Part shown: piece after piece, positions 1-5,426 of the stretch | Layout of the letters: each line of letters begins with the position of its first letter | How positions within the stretch are numbered: the stretch's first letter is position 1 | Source of the DNA: Nitrososphaerota archaeon | Lineage (GTDB): Archaea; Thermoproteota; Nitrososphaeria; Nitrososphaerales; Nitrosopumilaceae | Direction of reading: 5' to 3' | DNA: 6,189 nucleotides | Assembly (NCBI GenBank): GCA_022564385.1 | Contig: JADFLN010000084.1 | Location: 1-6,189 of the forward strand | The notes under the pieces: model-generated | Told to the model about the DNA's origin: nothing | The model's database searches: none | Seen by the model: the letters and a program-made list of their open reading frames with translations, nothing else | Translations under genes and position numbers: made by a program

Positions 1-1
1 C

Positions 2-601
2 AAGATCGAGTATTTTCTAAATGGACCTGGTTCATCATGTAATGATTCTGAAGTAATCTTTGGAAATAATGAACAATCATTTGATATTCAAACTAATGTG
101 ACTCATGCAAGTCCATCAACAGAAGGTAGAGTTGTTGAAAAATCAATTCTTCGAAATAAATCAAAATCTCTTTTCAAAGGAATGATTAGAATTGAAAAAA
201 ATGCAACAAAATCAAATTCATTTTTGTCAAGTCGTTCTATTCTACTTGATAAAGATGCAAAGTCTGACGCTATCCCTGGATTGGAGATTTTAACTAATGA
301 TGTTAAAGCTACTCACTCTGCATCTGTTGCCCAAATAGATGAAGAACAACTCTTCTATCTTAACACAAGATGTCTAAGTCATGCTGAAGCTGAACGAACA
401 ATTATTGAAGGATTCTTAGAACCACTTTCAAGAAAGATGTCTTATCAAGTAAGAGCATGGATTGCTTTTCTGATTGAATCCAAATGGGCGGATCATGAAT
501 TAACTATTAACACTGATGAGGAATTAGCCAAGTTTGTTGAAGTTGAAGAAACACGCTACAACGAAAATGCCGAAATCGAGCAGCACTACAAGTATAGGTG
601 A
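2..601 (+). CDS. sufD: SufD, SufBCD Fe-S scaffold subunit (5'-truncated)
   Basis: This is the C-terminal half of a SufB/SufD-family protein, a cytoplasmic subunit of the SufBCD complex that assembles Fe-S clusters. The frame is open from the left window edge, giving 199 visible residues against roughly 420-470 for the family; the GTG at 98 is an internal codon, not a start. The family core is clear: PGLEILTNDVKATHSAS followed by DEEQLFYL, and a C-terminal HYKYR ending typical of SufD. SufD rather than SufB is favoured by the DVKATH segment; its histidine (codon at 314-316) matches the position of the SufD histidine implicated in cluster formation in E. coli. The usual SRG after DEEQLFYL reads NTRC, a Gly-to-Cys change. 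The stop overlaps the next start (GTGA, 598-601), showing translational coupling. sufB and sufC are probably upstream outside the window. Confidence 0.93.
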   Translation, partial: KIEYFLNGPGSSCNDSEVIFGNNEQSFDIQTNVTHASPSTEGRVVEKSILRNKSKSLFKGMIRIEKNATKSNSFLSSRSILLDKDAKSDAIPGLEILTNDVKATHSASVAQIDEEQLFYLNTRCLSHAEAERTIIEGFLEPLSRKMSYQVRAWIAFLIESKWADHELTINTDEELAKFVEVEETRYNENAEIEQHYKYR

Positions 602-915
602 GTTTTCTGTCTGAATGGGTTAAGGCTTGTAATTTGGATCAGGTAAAAGACGGTGAACTTTTTGGATTTACTCATGATGATAAGAAAATTCTTCTAGCTA
701 ATCTCAAAGGAAAAATTCATGCAACGGATCTTATCTGTACTCATGCTAATGCAGATCTTTCTACTGGATTTCTAAGTGAAGAAGGTGTAAGATGTCCACT
801 ACATCTTTCTGTTTTCAATTTAGAGAATGGGGAACCACAAAATCTTCCTGCCGAAAATCCACTTAAAGTATACAATGTTAAAATAAACAACAACGAGATT
901 TACGTGGAGGTTTAA
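598..915 (+). CDS. Rieske [2Fe-2S] ferredoxin in suf operon
   Basis: A 105-residue soluble single-domain Rieske protein. The cluster-binding boxes are intact: C47-T-H49 and C66-P-L-H69, separated by 16 residues, as in ferredoxin-type Rieske proteins of ring-hydroxylating and nitrite-reductase-like systems. There is no signal peptide or membrane anchor, so it should be cytoplasmic. It starts with GTG inside the sufD stop (4-nt overlap) and has no clear ribosome binding site, so it probably depends on reinitiation. Three bases separate its stop from sufS. Rieske ferredoxins between sufD and downstream suf genes are also known from actinobacterial operons, which supports a role in Fe-S assembly. 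An electron-donor function, for persulfide reduction or cluster formation, is an inference. No oxygenase partner gene lies nearby in the window. Confidence 0.9.
   Translation: MSFLSEWVKACNLDQVKDGELFGFTHDDKKILLANLKGKIHATDLICTHANADLSTGFLSEEGVRCPLHLSVFNLENGEPQNLPAENPLKVYNVKINNNEIYVEV
906..911 (+). promoter_or_regulatory. Shine-Dalgarno site for sufS
   Basis: GGAGGT lies 7 nt before the sufS ATG (919), within the last codons of the Rieske gene. It is the only strong Shine-Dalgarno match before any start in this window, and it fixes the sufS start. First-in-transcript genes here lack such sites, consistent with leaderless initiation for those and SD-dependent initiation inside the operon. Confidence 0.75.
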
Positions 916-918
916 AAC

Positions 919-2163
919 ATGCAAAGCATACAATCATCTTTTGAAAGCCTAAGAAAAGATTTCCCAATTCTTCAGAGAACTGTTAGAGACAACAAACGTC
1001 TTGTCTATCTTGATAATGCATCTACAACACAAAAACCCAATCAAGTAATTGATGCTATTAGTGATTATTATAGAAATTATAATTCAAATATTCACAGAGC
1101 AGTATATGCTTTAGCTGAAGAAGCAACTGAAGCATATGAGAAAACTAGGGATAAAATTGCTACTTTTATCAACGTTAAAGATCGTCAGGAAATTATTTTT
1201 GTTCGAGGAACTACTGAGGCAATTAATCTTATTGCATATGCATGGGGAAGATCTAATATCAAAGAAGGTGACATTATTGTTACTACTGAATATGAACACC
1301 ATAGCAACATTGTACCGTGGCAACTTCTTACACAAGAGAAAAGTGCCAAATTAGAATACATTGGAATGGATGATAACGGAGAATTAATTTTGGATGATCT
1401 TGACAAATATCTTGCAACCGGTAAAGTCAAACTTGTAACCTTTAGCCTAATATCAAATGTACTTGGAACAATTACTGATGTTACAAAGATTATTGAAAAG
1501 TGCAAGGCGGCTGGTGTTCTCACATTGATTGATGCTGCTCAGGCAGTACCACACATGAAAGTTGACGTTGAAAAACTAGGATGTGACTTTTTTGCATTTT
1601 CTGGACACAAGATGCTAGGTCCTACAGGAATTGGTGTTTTGTGGGTTAGAAAATCAGTTCTAGAGACTATGAATCCATTTCATGGTGGTGGTGACATGAT
1701 TAGAGAAGTTCACAAATATGAGACTACATGGAATGATTTACCATACAAATTTGAAGCAGGTACTCCAAACATCGCAGATGTTATTGGATTTGGAGCCGCC
1801 ATCGATTATCTTACAAAGATTGGAATGGATAATGTGCGAGAACACGAAATTGAATTAACAAAATATGCTATGGAAAAATTATCAGCAGTTAAAGGAATTC
1901 TTATCTATGGCACAAAAGATATTTCAAAACGTGGTGGAGTTATATCATTTAATTTTGCAGATGTACACCCTCATGATGTTGCACAAATTGTTGATGGGGA
2001 GGGAATAGCAGTTCGTTCTGGTCATCACTGTGCACAAGTTTTAATGGAGCGATTAAATGTTGCTGCAACATCGAGGGTTAGCTTTTACATTTACAATACC
2101 AAAGAAGATATTGATGCACTAGTGACTTCATTAAATAAAGTAGCAAAGGTTTTCAAATTATGA
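919..2163 (+). CDS. sufS: Cysteine desulfurase SufS (group II, PLP-dependent)
   Basis: A 414-residue PLP enzyme that converts cysteine to alanine and holds the sulfur as a persulfide for Fe-S assembly. It is close in length to E. coli SufS (406) and complete. Visible motifs are LDNASTTQKP (31-40), EYEHH with the PLP-stacking histidine at 128, IDAAQ with D205 and Q208, the Schiff-base lysine K231 in SGHKMLGPTG, and the catalytic cysteine C371 in RSGHHCAQ. H352 in VHPHD lies 19 residues before the catalytic Cys, the same spacing as the B. subtilis SufS histidine that exchanges a zinc ligand with SufU, so this enzyme looks adapted to a SufU partner. The ATG at 919 is supported by the upstream GGAGGT. 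The stop overlaps the sufU start (ATGA, 2160-2163). It could be called a generic SufS/CsdA enzyme, but the operon argues for SufS. Confidence 0.96.
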   Translation: MQSIQSSFESLRKDFPILQRTVRDNKRLVYLDNASTTQKPNQVIDAISDYYRNYNSNIHRAVYALAEEATEAYEKTRDKIATFINVKDRQEIIFVRGTTEAINLIAYAWGRSNIKEGDIIVTTEYEHHSNIVPWQLLTQEKSAKLEYIGMDDNGELILDDLDKYLATGKVKLVTFSLISNVLGTITDVTKIIEKCKAAGVLTLIDAAQAVPHMKVDVEKLGCDFFAFSGHKMLGPTGIGVLWVRKSVLETMNPFHGGGDMIREVHKYETTWNDLPYKFEAGTPNIADVIGFGAAIDYLTKIGMDNVREHEIELTKYAMEKLSAVKGILIYGTKDISKRGGVISFNFADVHPHDVAQIVDGEGIAVRSGHHCAQVLMERLNVAATSRVSFYIYNTKEDIDALVTSLNKVAKVFKL

Positions 2164-2633
2164 GTGGCAATGCAGACATTTATCATGAGATGATTATTGA
2201 TTATTCACGACATCCAACAAACTACGAGACAGAAGATCAGCGAAAGCTTGAAGATTCATTCTTCAAAAATACAGATGTAATATTCCATGATTCAAATCCA
2301 TTATGTGGTGATAGTATTGATATTGGTATGAAAATTGATGATAACAAAGTTACTGATATTAAATTTTCTGGAAAAGGTTGTGCGATTTGTATGGCCTGCT
2401 CTTCAGTCTTAACTGAAATAGCCAAAGGTAAGAGCCTTGATGATGTAAGGAAAATTGAGAAAAATGATATTTTAAGTGAATTAGGTCTTGAACAACTTCA
2501 AGCTGTACGAATAAAATGTGCTTTGCTTTCACTTAAAGTGCTTAAATCTGCTCTTTACACATATCTTGCAAAACATCTTGATGATTCTCAAGATGCAGAT
2601 AAATTAAAAGAAGATGCAGCAAGTTTGTATTAG
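2160..2633 (+). CDS. sufU: SufU/IscU-like sulfur acceptor or scaffold protein
   Basis: A 157-residue member of the IscU/SufU family that should accept persulfide sulfur from the neighbouring SufS and pass it to SufBCD. The conserved ligands are present: C49-G-D51, C74 in GKGC, and C120 in RIKCALLS. The residue before the third Cys is Lys, as in zinc-binding SufU, rather than the His of IscU. However, 46 residues separate C74 from C120, close to IscU and well short of the roughly 62 in B. subtilis SufU, so the usual SufU insertion is missing. Two extra cysteines, C77 and C80, make a C-x2-C-x2-C motif. The C-terminal tail (about 138-157) is acidic and helical. The start overlaps the sufS stop by 4 nt; a weak AAAGGT sits 9 nt upstream. 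Whether it is a zinc sulfurtransferase or an Fe-S scaffold cannot be decided from sequence. Confidence 0.92.
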   Translation: MSGNADIYHEMIIDYSRHPTNYETEDQRKLEDSFFKNTDVIFHDSNPLCGDSIDIGMKIDDNKVTDIKFSGKGCAICMACSSVLTEIAKGKSLDDVRKIEKNDILSELGLEQLQAVRIKCALLSLKVLKSALYTYLAKHLDDSQDADKLKEDAASLY

Positions 2634-2634
2634 C

Positions 2635-2982
2635 ATGAGCGATTTTACTCCTGTAATCCCAGTTGTACTACAAATAAGAAAAATAATATTTGAAAAATTT
2701 AATGATATTGAAACAAAATTCACAAATGATGAAATTTTTGAGATCCTCAAAAAAAATGATGACATTGATCCCTCTTGGATAATTGATGACGTTGAATTAT
2801 TTTTCAACAAAATTTGTGATTCTGGCCTTGCAAGAAACATTGCACAAAATTTTACAACTATTTGGCTAAAGCTATTTGAACCTGTTGAAAAACTTCACTG
2901 CAATACTTGTAACCAAGATATCTACCTTGGAACTTCTGAAGAAAGAATTTGTCCAAACCCTTCTTGTAAATCTTCTATTTAG
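2635..2982 (+). CDS. Unrecognised protein: probable winged helix plus C-terminal zinc ribbon
   Basis: A 115-residue cytoplasmic protein that I do not recognise. I chose the ATG at 2635, which follows the sufU stop by one base; an upstream ATG at 2614 would overlap sufU by 20 nt and add seven residues without motif support. Residues about 7-23, 30-41 and 45-62 read as amphipathic helices, followed by GLARN (64-68) and a beta-prone stretch to about 82, consistent with a winged helix-turn-helix. The C-terminus has C89-x2-C92 and C106-x4-C111, a four-cysteine zinc ribbon or rubredoxin-like knuckle. Tight spacing after sufU suggests cotranscription with the suf genes, so a regulator or accessory factor for Fe-S assembly is possible, but this is inference. 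The four cysteines could also bind iron or a cluster. Its 3' end overlaps the end of the convergent pgk gene by 8 nt. Confidence 0.8.
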   Translation: MSDFTPVIPVVLQIRKIIFEKFNDIETKFTNDEIFEILKKNDDIDPSWIIDDVELFFNKICDSGLARNIAQNFTTIWLKLFEPVEKLHCNTCNQDIYLGTSEERICPNPSCKSSI

Positions 2983-4183
2983 ATCTGTATTTTGTTGCAG
3001 CATCTTCAAGTGCTTTAATCATTGGTAGTTTTTCTCCTGTAAGATAAAGTACCAATGCGCCACCTGCAGTACTGGTGTGATTAATTTTGTCTGCTAATCC
3101 TTGTTGTTTTAGTGCAGTTACCAAGTGTCCTCCACTGACAATTGTTGTTGCCATGGAGTTTGCAACTGAATTGAGTAATTCTCTTGTTCCGTAACTAAAA
3201 TTCTCTTTTTCAAAAAATCCTGCTGGTCCGCTAATAAATACAGTCCCTGCACCTGAAATTAATTTTGAATAATATTCTACAGTCTTTGGACCCAAATCAT
3301 AAATTTTATCACCTTTACCCATTTCCCTCACATCCATCTCTACCCTTTCTCCATCTTTGTCAATTGCAATATCTACTGGTGTGGCAAAAACGTCTGGATA
3401 TTCTCCTATCAAAGAGTGTGCTTTAGCTACCATCTCGTCTTCTCTTTTGATACCGAGAGGAGCTTTGATTCTGGCTTGTGCACGCATAAACACATTCCCA
3501 ATTAACCCTGTTAACAGAACATGATCAGCACGACCGTTTTGAATCAATAACTTGATTGCTTCTAGTCTATCTGGTATTTTTGAGCCTCCAAGAACAATCA
3601 CATGTGGTGCTTTAGCAACAGTCATTATCTCATCTAGATTTCTAACTTCTCTCTCTACACTTCTTCCTGCACATGCTGGCAAAACTTGTGGAAAACCAAC
3701 AATTGATGGATGTGATCTGTGTGCACTAGGAAATGAATCCAGCACACAAAGATCAAATAATTTAGATAAACGACTAACCATAATTGTTTTGGCAGCGTTC
3801 TCTGGTGTAAACTCGTAATTTTCTTCAGCACATAATCGAAGATTATCTAAAAGTAGAATATCACCATCCTCTAGATTCTTAATTGCATTTTGTGCAGCTT
3901 CACCAATTACATCTTCAACATATTTTATTTTTCTATTCATAAATTTTTCAAGAACTTTTGCATGTTCATTCATTCCAGTATAATCCTTGTTTCCAACTCT
4001 GCCTTGATGTGATGCGATTACTACTTTGGCGTCTTTTAATGACTTTAAAGTTTCAGTAGCTTCTTCAATTCTTTTAGTACCTAAAATTTCCATTGTTTCT
4101 GGATTTATTGGGCAATTCATGTCAACTCTCAAAAAAATAGTCTTGCTTTTTAGGTCAAAATCATCTAATGTGAGTACCTTCAC
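2975..4183 (-). CDS. pgk: Phosphoglycerate kinase, archaeal type
   Basis: A 402-residue complete phosphoglycerate kinase, catalysing reversible phosphate transfer between 1,3-bisphosphoglycerate and ADP; in an autotroph it would run mainly in the gluconeogenic direction. Visible motifs are the substrate-binding LRVDMNCP (R19, D21, N23), SHQGRVG (58-64), LLDNLR (111-116), SAHRSH (153-158), AGRSVEREV (172-180), the nucleotide-site GGSKIPDR (199-206), GPAGFFE (319-325), SGGHL (350-354) and TSTAGGA (370-376). SHQGR, GPAG and GGHL in place of bacterial SHLGR, GPMG and GGDS mark it as archaeal. TSTAGGA replaces the usual STGGGA. The start is GTG at 4183; the upstream in-frame stretch back to a TAA has no start codon. 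No Shine-Dalgarno site is seen, so a leaderless transcript is likely. The gene is convergent with the preceding one and divergent from the PAP2 gene. Confidence 0.95.
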   Translation of the reverse strand: MKVLTLDDFDLKSKTIFLRVDMNCPINPETMEILGTKRIEEATETLKSLKDAKVVIASHQGRVGNKDYTGMNEHAKVLEKFMNRKIKYVEDVIGEAAQNAIKNLEDGDILLLDNLRLCAEENYEFTPENAAKTIMVSRLSKLFDLCVLDSFPSAHRSHPSIVGFPQVLPACAGRSVEREVRNLDEIMTVAKAPHVIVLGGSKIPDRLEAIKLLIQNGRADHVLLTGLIGNVFMRAQARIKAPLGIKREDEMVAKAHSLIGEYPDVFATPVDIAIDKDGERVEMDVREMGKGDKIYDLGPKTVEYYSKLISGAGTVFISGPAGFFEKENFSYGTRELLNSVANSMATTIVSGGHLVTALKQQGLADKINHTSTAGGALVLYLTGEKLPMIKALEDAATKYRSK

Positions 4184-4203
4184 AATTTTTCTATTATACT
4201 CCC

Positions 4204-4213
4204 GGTTAAATTC
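4204..4213 (-). promoter_or_regulatory. Putative TATA-like element of pgk
   Basis: On the minus strand this reads GAATTTAACC, centred about 25 nt upstream of the pgk GTG. That is the spacing expected if the archaeal TBP-binding element lies about 26 nt before a start site that coincides with the start codon. A similar CTTAACC is found at a comparable distance upstream of the gene at 5427. It is a position-based prediction with no transcript evidence. Confidence 0.35.
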
Positions 4214-4284
4214 TTTGAGTCGATCAGAATTATTTTCACAATCTTATTTCCAAACAGGCTTTGCACTTTCAAAACTTATCTATT

Positions 4285-4300
4285 GATAAAAATTAAAAGC
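4285..4300 (+). promoter_or_regulatory. Putative TATA-like element of the PAP2 gene
   Basis: GATAAAAATTAAAAGC is an AT-rich TATA-like stretch centred about 30 nt before the TTG start at 4323, suiting a leaderless or very short-leader transcript. Its left edge joins a small inverted repeat, TTATC-4 nt-GATAA (4276-4289). The rest of the 139-nt divergent region (4184-4322) shows no other clear structure. Confidence 0.35.
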
Positions 4301-4322
4301 TACGTACTTGAGGTTTAATTAA

Positions 4323-4991
4323 TTGCAAAACTGGATTTTTAATATTAGGTCACGTTCATTTGTATTACTAACACTCTTGTTTCTAGTTTTATCTGCTTTT
4401 GTATACTTTGAAGTAACTGAAATTTTTGATCAAAGCATTATTTCTTTTTTCTCTCAAAATGTGGGAAATCCTACATTAGACCTTACTATGCAGTATATCA
4501 CAGAAAGTGGCGAGGTTTTATGGATGCTGGGATTTGGAATTCTACTGTTAATTATTCGAAAAACCCGTAGAATTGGAATAACTCTGATGATTCTATTTGT
4601 GCTTTCAACATTACTTACAGGTTATATCAAATGTGGAATTGATAGGGATGGTCCTGATTTTGAGTATGAGGGTGCGCCATTCCCTGTGACAATTAGTCGT
4701 GATACATATGCATTATTTTGTGAGGGCGGTTCTAATGCATCATTTCCATCTGGCCATGCAGCTAGATCTATGATAATTGCAATAATTTTGGCTTATGCAC
4801 TTTCAGAGCGATTTCCTCGAGGTGCATATTTACTATTTCTCTACCCTGTGTTGATTTCAATCAGCAGAATCTATGTCTTACAACATTTTCCTATGGATGT
4901 CATTGGAGGGACAATCATTGGGATAATGCTTGCTGGAGTGATGGCAAAGAGAACAAAACTTTACCAAATTTTTGATAAATCAAAAACCTAA
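4323..4991 (+). CDS. PAP2-superfamily membrane phosphatase
   Basis: A 222-residue integral membrane protein of the type 2 phosphatidic acid phosphatase superfamily, which dephosphorylates lipid phosphates or polyprenyl diphosphates; the substrate here is unknown. Hydrophobic segments lie at about 13-30, 65-78, 84-101, 149-160, 168-186 and 193-208, suggesting six membrane helices. Motif 2 is intact, PSGH (142-145), as is motif 3, S181-R182-x5-H188-x3-D192. Motif 1 is unusual: from K103 it reads KCGIDRDGP, so the arginine expected before the proline is glycine (G110). The start is TTG at 4323, directly after an in-frame TAA; the next in-frame TTG lies inside the first helix, so TTG 4323 is the likely start. 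In archaea, plausible roles are isoprenoid-lipid or glycosylation-carrier dephosphorylation, which is inference. The 3' end overlaps the convergent gene by 12 nt. Confidence 0.88.
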   Translation: MQNWIFNIRSRSFVLLTLLFLVLSAFVYFEVTEIFDQSIISFFSQNVGNPTLDLTMQYITESGEVLWMLGFGILLLIIRKTRRIGITLMILFVLSTLLTGYIKCGIDRDGPDFEYEGAPFPVTISRDTYALFCEGGSNASFPSGHAARSMIIAIILAYALSERFPRGAYLLFLYPVLISISRIYVLQHFPMDVIGGTIIGIMLAGVMAKRTKLYQIFDKSKT

Positions 4992-5291
4992 TTCTGCTAA
5001 AGTATTGCTACTTATCAAAACTATTGCAAAATGATCTTTATCATGGTGATAAGTCCAATATTTAATATCCCGAATTTCATTTTTTTGTCTTAGTCCTTGT
5101 GTTACTCCTGTTGTTACTGTATATCCAATTCTTTTTGCAATCCTTGATTCTTTTGGCATCAAAACCTTGAATCCCTCTTTTCTATTTTCAAATCCAAGTT
5201 TTACCATATCCTTAACTGCATCTGATGCATCTTTTTCATCTTTTAGAACATATGTCTTTAATATCGGCAAATTTTTTGGATGAAAATCCAT
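4980..5291 (-). CDS. Conserved-looking hypothetical protein, 103 residues
   Basis: I do not recognise this protein. It is a small, soluble, basic protein with no cysteine, signal peptide or membrane segment. Residues about 20-33 (ASDAVKDMVKLGFE) look helical; 40-45 (GFKVLM) and 87-93 (HFAIVLI) look like beta strands, with a Lys/Arg-rich middle (RIAKRIGYT, 49-57) and an aromatic and His-rich WTYHHDKDH segment (78-86). A small alpha/beta fold is plausible. It starts with ATG at 5291, has no ribosome binding site, and is preceded by an AT-rich palindrome at TATA distance, supporting a real leaderless gene. It is convergent with the PAP2 gene (12-nt overlap) and divergent from the coiled-coil gene. 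No function can be assigned. Confidence 0.7.
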   Translation of the reverse strand: MDFHPKNLPILKTYVLKDEKDASDAVKDMVKLGFENRKEGFKVLMPKESRIAKRIGYTVTTGVTQGLRQKNEIRDIKYWTYHHDKDHFAIVLISSNTLAELGF

Positions 5292-5316
5292 AATTTTAAT
5301 GAAATCTCTTGACTAA

Positions 5317-5332
5317 TATTTTTTAAAAAATA
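5317..5332 (-). promoter_or_regulatory. AT palindrome, probable TATA region of the 103-residue gene
   Basis: TATTTTTTAAAAAATA is a perfect 16-bp palindrome centred about 33 nt upstream of the ATG at 5291. On the minus strand it offers a TTTAAAAA-type archaeal TATA element for a leaderless or short-leader transcript. Because it is symmetric it could also act toward the other gene, but it lies about 100 nt from that start, too far for its core promoter. Confidence 0.4.
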
Positions 5333-5349
5333 ATTTTTACGATCAAACT

Positions 5350-5404
5350 TGGTTAATTTTCTTAACTGTTAAGTCAAATCCTGATCATATTAACAACTTA
5401 ACCA
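5350..5404. promoter_or_regulatory. Cluster of GTTAA/TTAAC elements, possible operator
   Basis: Five related elements lie within 52 bp: GGTTAA (5351-5356), CTTAAC (5361-5366), GTTAAG (5368-5373), ATTAAC (5389-5394) and CTTAAC (5397-5402). The second and third form a perfect inverted repeat around one base (5361-5373), and the outer TGGTTAA (5350-5356) and TTAACCA (5398-5404) form a second inverted pair. The last copy is about 27 nt before the ATG at 5427, so it may itself be the TATA-like element of that gene. Regulator binding is a hypothesis. Confidence 0.35.
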
Positions 5405-5426
5405 GCTCTATTGTTTTGATTGAATT

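Noticed and set aside
98..601. GTG at 98 as the start of a 167-residue gene
   Set aside because: The frame is open back to position 2 and upstream residues continue the SufD sequence, so this is an internal valine of a truncated gene.
1111..1523. Open frames on the minus strand and another plus frame inside sufS
   Set aside because: They lie wholly inside a strongly supported gene, have low-complexity Ser/Ile/Asn-rich products and no motifs: shadows of sufS.
2614..2634. Longer start (ATG 2614) for the zinc-ribbon protein
   Set aside because: It overlaps sufU by 20 nt and adds seven residues; the ATG at 2635 right after the sufU stop fits the operon's coupling style better.
2237..2840. Minus-strand open frames opposite sufU and the zinc-ribbon gene
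   Set aside because: Both are antisense to better supported genes with clear cysteine motifs and give featureless products.
3552..4286. Plus-strand open frames opposite pgk (3552-3818 and 4026-4286)
   Set aside because: They are antisense to conserved pgk codons, without recognisable domains or their own start signals; the second merely runs into the intergenic region.
5317..5332. AT palindrome as a transcription terminator
   Set aside because: It lies between divergent genes, upstream of both starts, and has no GC stem; a TATA region is the better reading.
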